Below the pieces are notes generated by a model. It was given only the letters and a program-made list of their open reading frames with translations, made no database searches and had not been told where the DNA came from. From the NCBI GenBank assembly GCA_037389465.1, contig JAZARR010000179.1, forward strand, positions 5,242,501-5,306,500: 64,000 bases of DNA. The letters are read 5' to 3'. Source of the DNA: Baylisascaris procyonis. Taxonomy: Eukaryota; Nematoda; Chromadorea; Rhabditida; Ascarididae. Shown here in pieces: positions 13,143 through 23,899 of this stretch. The position numbers and the translations under genes were made by a program. Within the stretch, counting starts at the first letter, position 1, and every line of letters starts with the position of its first letter.

Positions 13143-13819
13143 TTTAAAGCCAAGTCAAATGAAGAGAATGCTAGGTCACTGAGAATCGCTTCATATCACT
13201 GAGCATAAGTGAACCTATGACTATCGTTATCTGGAAGGATCAGGTTTCGATCAGATTCCAACGAATGAAGCGTCACGAATTTCTAACTGTATGTATGGCT
13301 TCTGATCAAGGATATTTTCCTCTTCACAAGCATAAAATATCACTGATTTTAATGCACTAGCAAGCAGTAATGCTACTGGTATACAGTGAATTTCACTTAG
13401 CTATTATATCCGAGAGTTTTACGGAGAGAACCGAAATAATAGTCACTGTGTCGCAAAACACATGCTTTTGAAAGCACAGTTCAGTTTATAGGGAGATCAA
13501 GTAAGTTGAAATTTCCGCGCCAATGAACTACGTGTATCGACGTGGAAAAAAGAGAAAACGAGCGAGTGATGTGTTTTGCGATTTCACTTATGTTACTGTA
13601 TAGTTGTGTGAAGTGAATAAAATCATAAAATATGTAGGAACAATTAAAATTTGATTGCTCTCTAAAAATGTAAGTTTTTTCAGCATTTTCAAAGTTGCAA
13701 ACGTCCATTCAAAGCTCGCAGAAGAACTTGGGGTTCGTGACCACAACGGGTCACTTGTAATGCCGATTGTATCCACCAAACTTCATATGATCAGTGAATT
13801 TCAGCCTTAATTTCGGCCC

Positions 13820-13820
<1 letters not shown>
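13143..13820. other. 5' flank of the second ground-like gene
   Basis: No gene is supported. The stretch is somewhat richer in GC than its surroundings and should contain the promoter of the minus-strand gene, but I recognise no core element or transcription-factor array. Confidence 0.5.

Positions 13821-13873
<53 letters not shown>
13821..13873. repeat. (TA)n microsatellite, left block
   Basis: A nearly pure TA dinucleotide run with one C near 13830. It abuts the tRNA-like fragment on its right. Confidence 0.95.
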
Positions 13874-14078
<205 letters not shown>

Positions 14079-14341
14079 AGAATCCACACATTAAAACGAT
14101 TTTTATGAGTGCAGCATTTTGAGAATCTACTTAAAAAGTTGTACAGCGCTCAGGATGCATACATGCAATTTTGTGCAGCGTGCGATCCGCCTCTTCGATA
14201 TCAGCGATCATGATGAACTTATAAAGCCATTTATAAAACGTGATAATGAGTTTTAAGAAGACGCTGAGTAAACAATACCAATTGGATGAAAACTGCGTTG
14301 CTGTGCAACATTATAGCTCTGAGGATATAAATACGAGTATG

Positions 14342-14483
14342 AATATAAATATAAATATAAATATAAATATAAATATAAATATAAATATAAATATAAATAT
14401 AAATATAAATATAAATATAAATATAAATATTAATATTAATATTAATATTAATATTAATATTAATATTAATATTAATATTAATA
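14342..14483. repeat. Compound hexanucleotide tract (ATATAA)n then (TATTAA)n
   Basis: About 88 bases of an ATATAA-type unit change abruptly near 14430 into a TATTAA-type unit for about 54 bases. The 6-base period keeps frames open (Ile-Asn and similar dipeptides), so the long open frames here come from the repeat. Confidence 0.93.
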
Positions 14484-14499
14484 ATGATATTAATATACA

Positions 14500-14700
14500 A
14501 TTTGCATGACCTTCGAACGCGAGAAGAGCCCGTGCTGAAAACAGGATAAGTAGATTCCCGGGAAAATAGAGGAACTGTATCTGCAGCTTCTTGATTTGTG
14601 AGGCCAGCAAGGGCAGCGAGTATGTTGCATACTGTGAGCTTCGATAATGATACAACATGGTTGACCAATTCAAAGTGGAATCGGTGCTGCTACCCCACAA
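14500..14700 (-). other. Coding-like GC-richer island, unrecognised
   Basis: The minus strand is open for about 55 codons with a balanced composition (VNHVVSLSKLTVCNILAALA, then a Ser/Arg-rich part) before running into the hexanucleotide repeat. No start, splice pair or family motif is clear. It could be an exon, a decayed gene piece or chance. Confidence 0.2.
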
Positions 14701-16509
14701 ACTTAAGGGATCAGGGTCACAGAGCCAAATGAATCAAATTACATCACAGCGATTTCATTTTATCTTTGAACTGAGCATACCATATGGGGCTATTAGTTAA
14801 AACTTCCAGGAAAGCAAGGAATGTGCTTACAAAATCATGTACGGACAACTCCCACCTTTGCATATTGCTTCTCTTATTCTATCATTGATTTTTTAAAACT
14901 GTCGTCGAAAGATACAGAACTGAAAATAAGATTTCCCAAGTGGGCAATTTTCGTTCTGCATATACTACAATGATAGACCATATATTACGATGATAGACAG
15001 GCCATCAATTTTTGAATATATAGGCATTCTAGAGCAAAATAAAGCGGATGAATTGTTTAAGATGCTGGAATTCACTCGCTAGTATATAAGATTTGAATGA
15101 TTTACTATCGTATGAAATTTAACAGCTTATTTCGAAATTTCTTACGAACATTGAGATGAAAATGTTTATTTCTAAGACTTATTTTCTATCAATTTCAGAA
15201 AACTTGGTAAGGACTTGCAAAGAGTGCCATTTTAGAATGACAAAAGATGGATGCCAATTTTTCATATTTGAACGACAATAAAAAACATTCTCATAAAAAC
15301 TTCAAGGTTACTGATTATGGATTACTATGTAAAGAAAGATAATCTCTCAATGTATTTTAACATTGCATTAAAAAACCTCAAATGAGAATTTTTCGTGAAA
15401 GGAAATCAAGGAAGGAAAAAATATCCTCATGATGTTGAATCAGCGAAAAAAGCGTTGAAACCTTAGGTGATGACGCCGAATTAAACAGCAGCAACCTTCT
15501 TAGTATAATTCAGAATTTTCAAATTTTTTAGCGTAAATTTTTCCAGTATTCTGCCTATATTTCTAGAATATATCGATGTCGTTTTTTCCGATATAAATTT
15601 AAAGCTGCTTAACTTCTCGTCGGTCATATCCAATTTTTTGGCGATTTCACTCACCAAACACAGCAGTACATTATGTTTTAGATGACCTATATTTTCCCGC
15701 TCTAGAACGTTTATTTAATCTACAATGACCGGATGCCGAGCGTTGTATACATACCATCTTCATTTTTCAAAAATCATTCATTCCAACCGACAATTTTACT
15801 AGAATTAAAAAAGAACAATATGTCTTACATTGGCTATACCCGTAAGGAGTAATATTTTCTAGCGTTTCTTTTGAATTTTTCTCTTTACGGCAATTTCATG
15901 CTATCAAATTCAAATATAAGCGAAATGCTAGATGTTGTTGCGCTGAGTTATACACCTCAGATCCCATGTCGAGTGGGAAAGCCCGCCAAAGACACTCGTA
16001 CGTTATACGCATTTCTGCATTTTAGCTTATTATTTCAAATGATTGAATAGTTACGCAAATTGACAAGTGCATAGAACTTCGATCAAAAGGCCAGCTTTTT
16101 GGCCTAAGAGATGGTAAAAAAAAATCAAAGACGCAAAATATGTGGCATTCTAAAGCGGCAATGACGAGAAATGCAAGTGAAATATTCTTGAATATTTGGT
16201 TGCAGCCGTCTGTGAGCACTGATTGTTGATGGATTTCTAGTAGCAATTCAGATAGGAGAAGACGATCATTCTGCCGTTAAGTTCAATAAGTAAGCTTCAT
16301 ACAGCATACAAAAATGATGTGTTCATGCTTTAAATCTTCACATAAGTCACTTTTCTTCTTATAAGCGAGAAAAAAAAATTTTTTTTTAAACTTTCACCTA
16401 GCGAAGCGCAAGGATCTCAACAAAAAAAAACATTCAGCGCAAAAAATTCACGTTGAATTTCGCTCTGAAGAAGCATAAATCTGGCTAATTGCTAATTAGA
16501 AAATATATT

Positions 16510-16538
16510 AAAACACGAGCGACTAATGCTCGTGTTTT
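16510..16538. repeat. Perfect inverted repeat, 11-bp stem with 7-base loop
   Basis: AAAACACGAGC and GCTCGTGTTTT flank GACTAAT. The stem is perfect and unusually GC-rich for the region. It could be a cruciform, a short hairpin transcript or part of an old foldback element. Confidence 0.75.
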
Positions 16539-18222
16539 GATATATGATATATCAAACATTCCAGACACGATAAGAATTTTGCCAATTTATAACTCATTTT
16601 GTTTTCTTCCTCAATAAACTCCTTCCTTTTTCCGCACAGATATGAGGCGTTTTGTGCTGTTATGGCACTCCAGCCAACTCCTTTGAAAATATATTGAAGT
16701 TAACGAATCCCTTTCCCCCTCGTCCCATTTCCATAAGATTGATATGCAAATTTCATAGCGCCTTGGATTCTAATTCGCGCTGCTCGACACTTAAGCTGCA
16801 GCTTACGGACGAAATCAGACATGACCTCATCAATACTGCTTCTCTTCCTCCATCCGCATCCTTCAGCATCTTCAGTCATGTAACGAAGATGCATCTGATT
16901 ATCTACGCACAAACAAAAGAGTCGGCGGAAAACATGAAAGTTATTTAGTTACATAACTGCTGCATAAAAACCTCAAATCTTAAGCGTTTTCAAGCGGGTT
17001 AATTCGCTAAACAAGCCAAAGCAATTTGCACAACTCACCAGAAATATGTAGAATTCGACGAATTCATCGAGATTTCCGATTCATTAAAATGAGTGTAAAT
17101 TCAGACATATTATAGAGAAACAAAAGAAAACTAGGGAATGGAATTATGATATGATATTTACCATTCTTCATAATAAGTGTTACAAATGAATTCGCTATAG
17201 CGTATAAGATTGTCTTTTAGACACCAAAAGTTTCTTTCATGAAATAAACGGAATTCCCAGAAATTGAAAGCATTTGAGATAGTAAAAGACAAAGTATATC
17301 GTTGGTACAAATAAGATGTGATCGTGAATCGATTTGACAAGGTCAACTGCTCGGAGAGAAATGTTCCCAAGAAGAGCAAAAAAAAAAAAAAAAATTGTGA
17401 TCTATTAGCTTTTATGTATTATCGCAAATTTGTATATATATGATATGTGGATAGATTTTTTCATCATTTATGAATAGATTTATGTGTATAGCTTGAACGC
17501 AGGATCTACAGATCTTTGAATGAGAATATTTGAATTTTGCAACACGTATAGCCATATGATTAACAATTTCAAGTTGGAATCAAATAATAAACTTCAACAA
17601 CAGTTAAAAACTCTCAAATAACGTGGAAAATTTTCATGCGCTCTCTTACCTACTGATGAGTGTGTTAACGCTGAATGGACTTGAAAATAAGGCGGATAGT
17701 ATACTATAAGTTAGCAAGAAACGTTCCGCCATATTCTACGCCATCTGAACAACTACTTTTATTGGTCACCCAAAAAGCATGAAATATATGGAATAATCTG
17801 AGAAACAACTGATGATGTTTAGCTGCCTATTCAATTAGCGTTTATATGGTTATGAGAATGAACGATCTTACTCGCTGTTGCACTGATAATACCTTTGTGC
17901 ATTTAAAATGATTTTATTAAGTGATAACTGACTTAGAACTGATACCATTAACCGATCTTTTCTCCCGTTTCAAAATTTACTTATTTGACAAATGCTTGCC
18001 CACTGACCATCCACTTAGAGGCGCCTTACTTTTGACGGGCTTTCGTTGAAAAAAGAAGAAAATATATTTAAACGGACCGTTCTAATTAAACAATTCATTC
18101 GCTATGATTTGTTTTTTTCTATCGCAACCAACTTTAAAGAATAAAGTGATACATTGCAAAATATGCACTAACTTTCAAATAAACTAAAGAGTCGATAAAC
18201 TCAGTTCGAAAATGACCAAATA

Positions 18223-18325
18223 ATTTCAGGTTCGAATCTGAAATTGATCGATTATCGATTGATTCGTTAATCGATTGGCTACCTTTGGTCCATAAGCGCA
18301 ATGGATCGATTAATTTCAGGTTCGG
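18223..18325. repeat. Palindrome plus direct repeat of TAATTTCAGGTTCG
   Basis: The 14-mer TAATTTCAGGTTCG occurs at about 18224 and again at about 18312. The first copy forms a palindrome TTTCAGGTTCGAATCTGAAA. Several GATCGATTATCGATT-type inverted motifs lie between. No gene or element can be assigned. Confidence 0.5.
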
Positions 18326-20471
18326 AGAAAGTCATCCCGTGAGGTACGCCTCATATTTAAACGTGCTTGCCGAGTTAGCTTAAGTCAATGGCCATATGAA
18401 ACAGTCGAACTCAGCGCATATATATGTGCCAACATATCTAGGTGTTGTGATATCTTTTTGCGTAAGCGTATAAAAAGCATAAGAATTGCTCTTTTACAGC
18501 CTATTTGCGTGAATAACGAAACGAGATACCTTGCAAAGGTAATATTGCATAAATTTTAATAAGTATTGCTAAGATATGGAAATATATGATTCAATGAGAG
18601 GCATCCAGACATCCGAAAAACGCTTATGATGGAACACTTCCGGTACGCTTCTCAATTTTCCGCCCAAAAAAATTTTCTCTCGTGAGCATTGGTGGAACAA
18701 TTTGGCGAAATACTCTAATTTATGATAGAATTTTTTAAACCAATAGCAAATGAAAATTATACGACCAAGAACCTAAGCGTACGTCTTGAAAATATATGAA
18801 TTTTACTTTAATACAATATTCAAGTTTGCACAACAGCGATTAGATAACACCTCTTCTACCGACATCTTTAATGCAGCGGTTATTTTCACTACCGAGACTA
18901 TAGTGCTTTTTCTAGCTAAATTTTTATGAAGGCACTATTATTGTTGTTGTTATTATTCGAAAATTCATGTGAGAGAATGTTGATACATAAAATTTTTTTT
19001 TTTTTAAATTCCATCAAGTTCAATCATAAAAAATAGGAAAAAGAACGTCACAATTATTCAATAAACTAAATGTTAATGAAACATTTGAAGAACAAATTAA
19101 GAGAACTCTGGACAGTGCTGAAGCGTCCATCAAGATGGTAGTCTAGAAGAAATCAAATAGTCGAATGTCTTCGCCAAATAGTGACACAAACATTGCGATA
19201 GTGTAAACATGTAATGAAATGGTAGAGAAGGTGAATGATGGCTCGCTTAAAATGCAATGATGCTTCTTCATATGTTGGAAACGCCTTTGGCAATACCGGA
19301 TTATATTTGGGACCTACAACTTTTGCCGATGTGAATTTTTGTTTGGCTCGTGTTTGATGAAACCGGTGGAACAGGACCATTAAGAGAATCAAAAAAATAA
19401 AAATAAAAAATTGAAAACCCCTCTAAGAAGCGTTTCATTGAGAATCATTACAGGGTTTTTTTTTTCTGCTTAATTGTCACCTATAGTGACGCATCTATTA
19501 CGACTAACTACTTTCATAGCTAAATTTTCTTTTCTTTATGATTTATTTTATTGAAAATTTTTCATTCATGATGGTCAGCGAAATTCCACACAAATCTTGA
19601 ATTATACGATATCGAAGGATGGGCGTCGGTGGAGAGGGGTATGTGCTCAGACATTTGCAAACCTCCTAGAATGAATCAGATATGGGATTTGCACTCTGTG
19701 AGAGGAAGAAGCTTAGATTTTACCATCCTGTTTCGCGAAGGGATGCGTCATCAGAATTAATCGTTTCGATTCCACACACCATCTCAATTTATAAATATGT
19801 TGATGCGTTCCTCTAATTCGTAGCACGGCTAACATTAGTAACAGCAATTATAATTATAGATATTAGCAGTTGTTATAGTTAAATCTACAAGTGTAATTAT
19901 AAATTTTATTAATAATAGTAACAACAATTATAATTATAACAATAAGTGTTCTATGATAACGTCAATTTTATTTGAACGATTGAAGATGTGTAAGTGCGTC
20001 TCTTCATTGCCTAGTTTGGGCTCATGAACAACGGAAATTTTCGTGTATGACATTAGTGAATATAGTTACATACTGAGGGATTTTCCATATTAACGCTTTG
20101 TTTTGAAAAAAAATTTTTTTGAAAGCATTTAAATGCACTGAGAAATTAGCATATATTTTGCGCGAGTTAAATTTCCACTTCATCAACAAAAGAGTTCATT
20201 AAATTCACCATTAGCATAAGGTTTGTGTATGTGATATTATTGATTAAATTGCCAGTATAATATTAGGTATATATATATATTTTTTTTCTCATTCAAATAT
20301 ACATCTGGTCGGCTAAATACACGATACGCAATGGTGCACATAGTGTTAACTTCTTTGGAACGTGCTTGTCATGTGTCTTTAAAATGTCGTCACTTCTTAA
20401 GTTTTTAAAATTTTCGCTTTTTTTTTTTAGCTATCAAGAGTTTCGTCCATTTTCATATTGCTTAATCATGA

Positions 20472-20749
20472 ATGAAAGGCGGAGTTCTTATATCGCCTGA
20501 GGCATTGTCAGGAATGCTGAATGATTCAAACGTTGTCTAGTAACCGTAGAAACTGATTAGGAACAAGCCGGAATGCCTGCTTGTCATCGTCTGATGAGTC
20601 ATGCAAGAAACAAGTGCCGAGACAAATTCAAGAAACCGGTTATTGAAGAAAATATTCAACAGCACGATTCGCTAATATGTGTTGGTCGGAAAAGAGTTGT
20701 CAACGAAATGCGTGAAAGCATTTTTTTCTACTTTGGCATCAATATTTAA
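20472..20749 (+). pseudogene. Coding-like remnant, possible rhodanese-type start
   Basis: Positions 20472-20540 encode 22 residues beginning MKGGVLISPEALSGMLNDSN before a TAG. ISPEALSGMLNDSNVV resembles the start of rhodanese domains (I/V-S-P/T-E-x-L-x-x-x-L-x-D-x-x-V-V). A second open stretch in another frame, 20561-20749, encodes about 62 residues with basic and Cys content (MPACHRLMSHARNKCRDKF onward). The expected Asp-Val-Arg and the catalytic Cys loop are not visible, and the two parts are out of frame, so a decayed fragment is the best reading if the similarity is real. The first stretch is short, so the match may be chance. Confidence 0.25.
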
Positions 20750-22035
20750 ATATGCAAAAGAACCTGTTGAATGTGACAATATTCGCACTTGATGATCCAA
20801 TCAGGTGGTTCAATTTTGAATAGATCGCTTATGATTATTCATCATCACTTGCAAACATTACGTACAAAAATTTTAAGCTATTAGTTTAGAAAATTTACAA
20901 ATGAAAAACTGCAACTAAAAAATCTGTTCACATAACTTTATTGAAATGATGAAAATTGAGCTCTATGCTTTCATTTTTTTCTTATTCTTGCGTTTTTTCT
21001 TTTTCTGAATTTTTTCCCTTAATTTTTTCATTTCATTTTAAACGATAGTTTCCGTAGTAATGTGATAAGATTTTTAATGTAGAGTTCTTTCGTTCTTCAG
21101 CAATCAATGTCTGAACGATTCTTGAAATCCGGTCCCACAACGTTATAACACCAGTTTGACCTTTGACCTATTTCAGTAAAATTCGAAAGTATATAGTCGT
21201 TCGCCGCATGAAGTGAAATCGAGCGATACACTTTAGAGGAAGCTTAATGTTGGAAACCGGAACAAAAGCTAAAGTAATTTTGTAAAGAAATAGGATCAAA
21301 CCATCTAGATCCTCCGACTTTCTATTAATTAGCTCAGTCAATGAAGTACTATCGACTCATAGCATTGATCGAATTATGCGCGTTGCGACGTAATTACATT
21401 CAGTCCAACTATCGCCAACAAATTACCTACTAGAATTGCTCAACGCATCTTTATGGTGACCGAAAATTTTTTCATTCATATATCTGAAAATTTTCATTCA
21501 ATTTCCGAATAAATTAAGCCATTTTCCTAGTCATCTGCCCGAATCATTGCAATTTCGCCGCATCGACAATAATCATTCACTCTGAAAGAAATGCACCACA
21601 TTATCGGGTCTTCTATCTTCTTCCAGAAATTACAAACACTAAATTTTACGAATGTATCAAAGATCTAGAAATCATATTTATATTTTTCAAGCAAAACACT
21701 CCTTGTTTCTGTAAAATTACATCAGATTTTTCTCTATGAAGAAACAGGTGACTGGTTTCTTCAGCACAACTAAATGAGCGTGAAAAAAAGCGAAATCATA
21801 TGTTAAAACAAACTACACATGAATGTTACGCAATTAGGAGGTTTGTAATCCATCGCAAAAAATTTAAAAATCGATTTATTTAGGATGAATTAGAATAATT
21901 TCACTTGAAAGGATACGTTGAATGAAAAATCTAACTTAAAAATTTGTTGCTGATGTGCATATTGAATCTCATATTTAGATAACATTTTATTACTCATTCA
22001 TCGTTTAGTATTGCTTATTGCGTGGGTCGGTTTAA

Positions 22036-22185
22036 AGAGGGTTTCGACTAGACTATCTGGCTTCGTTCTACAGAGCCACTCCAAACGAGGGGCTTATTGA
22101 GACGAAGGCGGCGGAGCAAGTCAGAACTCTTCTTGAGTGGAACAACGATGAATGGATTCGTCAGTATCCGATGGGCAGGAGATGA
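22036..22185 (+). other. Coding-like tail, likely of a repeated element
   Basis: An open frame of 49 codons between TAA and TGA encodes a plausible C-terminus (LDYLASFYRATPNEGLIETK, then an acidic/aromatic stretch ending WIRQYPMGRR). The section is much richer in GC than its surroundings. It is followed by a tail that recurs at 45.9 kb, which argues for a retroelement or retrogene end. I do not recognise the protein. Confidence 0.3.
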
Positions 22186-22240
22186 GCCTAAGCCCTAACG
22201 TCCACACTGCCTTATAAATTCGCTTAAGGAGAAGTGCAAG

Positions 22241-22310
22241 CGATATGAAAAGAACATCTATTCGTGATGAATGCTTTGTCGATTAAAGTAAATAAAACAA
22301 ATAAAGTTTA
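22241..22310 (+). mobile_element. Element 3' tail, copy 1
   Basis: Sequence GATATGAAAAGAACATCTAT and the following 35 bases match 45912-45966 at roughly four in five positions by eye. Both copies run into AAATAAA-type repeats. This pattern fits the 3' end of a non-LTR retroelement or SINE ending in a short A/T repeat. Confidence 0.5.
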
Positions 22311-22699
22311 TTGCTTCAAAAAGTCTTTCAAAAAAAGTGAAATGAATCGCGATGTTAGTGTGGATCAAATTCATAGCCAATATTCGTTATGGATGAAATT
22401 CATTCGAATGCATTACCTTTTTTCATCAAATATTTTCCTGTCATTGTTTTGAATATTTAATTGTTGAGAGTATCGCTTTATAAATGCTATTTCTATCACT
22501 ATATAATACATCACGAATTGTTTTTTTTTTTGCAAATATTTCGTTTCTTTGCAAATTGGAATTATCTGAGATTGTTTTAAATTATTTTGTTTCTTCTTTT
22601 TTTGCATAAACACCGCATATAACCAACTATTCTGCAAATATTTCATTTATTTACGATCGTTTTGTGCTGTTCAATTAGACGCAGAAAACAACCAGAAGA

Positions 22700-23120
22700 A
22701 CGCAGACGCACACATGCGCACAAATCCGGACACAGATGCACATAGACACACACAGACGCACACGGACGGACGCACACACAAACAGACGCACGCAGACACA
22801 CGCAGACGGACACAAACGGACACAGGCCGGCACAGACGGACACGGGCACACACAGACACGCATGTGCGTTGTCTGTGTGCGTCAATGTGTTCGTGTGAAT
22901 GTGTATCAGCCTGTGTGCGGCTATGTTTGTCTGTGATTGTCTGCGTTTGTCTGTGTGCGTCTGTGCGCGTCTGTGTGCGCCTCTATGGGTCTGCGTGTGC
23001 TCGTTTGCATCTGTGTCTGTCCGTGCGCGTCTGGGTTCGTCTGTATGTGTCTGTGTGCGTCTGTACCTGTACGTTCCCGTCTGCGCTCGCCTGTGTGCGT
23101 CTGTGTGTGTCCGCGTGCAG
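22700..23120. repeat. Large imperfect inverted minisatellite of CACAGACGCACA-type units
   Basis: From about 22700 to 22861 the plus strand is a degenerate array of 10-12 base units (ACAGACGCAC and variants). From 22862 to about 23118 it is the complement (GTGTGCGTCTGT). The turn-over point CACAGACACGCA/TGTGCGTTGTCTGTG is itself almost a perfect palindrome. Frames are open over much of the array only because the units lack stops. Confidence 0.9.
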
Positions 23121-23366
23121 GAAGATATTGCACGATGAAGTTCTTGCCAAAATTTTGTTGTTATTATCTTTTAATTGTGTGAGAGAAATGGTGATAGTCC
23201 CTTATCAAAGAATGTGCTGTGATGTGGATACACTGTGCCTACTTCAAAAATTTCAAGTGCGAAACTAAATATCTCATCTTTGCTGCGGTTCATCTTTGTC
23301 ACCACAGAATTGATGGATTTGGTGAATTCTGAAAGCATCGATATTTAGCCATTCTACGAATAAGGT

Positions 23367-23899
23367 ATGAGTAGATTTGTTCACTTCAACTATCTTTCTC
23401 TAACTTCTATTCAACAACGCATTCGCATGCCAACATTTTCCATTAGCAGTATTTCATCATTTCAATGTAACCATGTTGACCGAGAGTCCAGGGCGTTATT
23501 CCACCTTATTTTCGAAACTCTTTCTCGTTTGAAGGCAAAACACGTGGTAGCGACTTGCTTTGTGCTCATATTTTCTATAATATGAGAGTTCATCTAATAG
23601 CTGCTTGTCATGCGTGAAATATATTGTTCTTTAATATCGAAACACCCCCTCACTCAATTACTGATCCCTGCACATTGAACCACCTCTCTATTGTAGTCAG
23701 TGATTTTAATTATCGTTATTGTCTTGTAAGTATCAATGCACATCTGGATAACTTCCTTGAAGTTTTTCTTAATGAGTGCAACTTTATGAGTCTATTCACC
23801 TCGGCTGTGCGTGTGGAAAGCATTTTGGACGTTTCATTTATCAGCAACACTATTGTTATAATTAATGCAGAAAGTGAACCGGAATTTTTCAACAAATAA
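23367..23899 (+). mobile_element. Degenerate LINE-type endonuclease fragment
   Basis: The frame 23624-23899 encodes IVVSDFNYRY, then after about 12 residues LDNFLEVFLNECNFMSLFTS, then ESILDVSFISNTIVII and PEFFNK. This follows the order of the C-terminal half of apurinic-type endonucleases of CR1/Jockey-like elements: GDFN, then hydrophobic L-x-x-F, T-x-x-R, LDLVF, and F-x-x-SDH. Key residues are altered: SDFN for GDFN, and no clear SDH. An upstream frame (23367-23585) could be the preceding part after a frameshift. No reverse transcriptase was seen downstream, so this is an inactive remnant. Confidence 0.4.

Larger units (their letters stand above)
14701..20470. other. Gene-poor DNA
   Basis: No supported gene. 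A 16.64-16.95 kb section is open on both strands; its minus-strand frame (16700-16912, ending YQSYGNGTRGKGIR) looks somewhat protein-like and follows an AG acceptor-like site, but no partner exon was found. A plus-strand open run of 79 codons without Met starts after a TTTCAG at 18320. Both are within what chance gives in DNA of this composition. Confidence 0.4.

Noticed and set aside
12740..13153. Thr/Ser-rich and His-rich alternative frames in the polyproline exon
   Set aside because: Other-frame readings of the proline-coding run in the second ground-like gene.
14231..14509. Open frames rich in Ile-Asn or Leu-Ile
   Set aside because: The 6-base period of the hexanucleotide tract keeps frames open; not coding.
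16700..16912. Minus-strand frame with a QGAMKFAYQSY segment recalling class I mannosidases
   Set aside because: The resemblance is limited to a few residues, and the usual residues after the SY are absent.
18220..18245. GGTTCGAATC resembling a tRNA T-loop
   Set aside because: Upstream sequence does not form anticodon or D arms; explained by the local palindrome.
18321..18560. 79-codon plus-strand open run after a TTTCAG
   Set aside because: No Met, no family, and open runs of this length are expected by chance here.
22643..23268. Cys/Val-rich or His/Thr-rich open frames up to 184 codons
   Set aside because: The degenerate CA/TG minisatellite lacks stops in several frames; no domain or leader.
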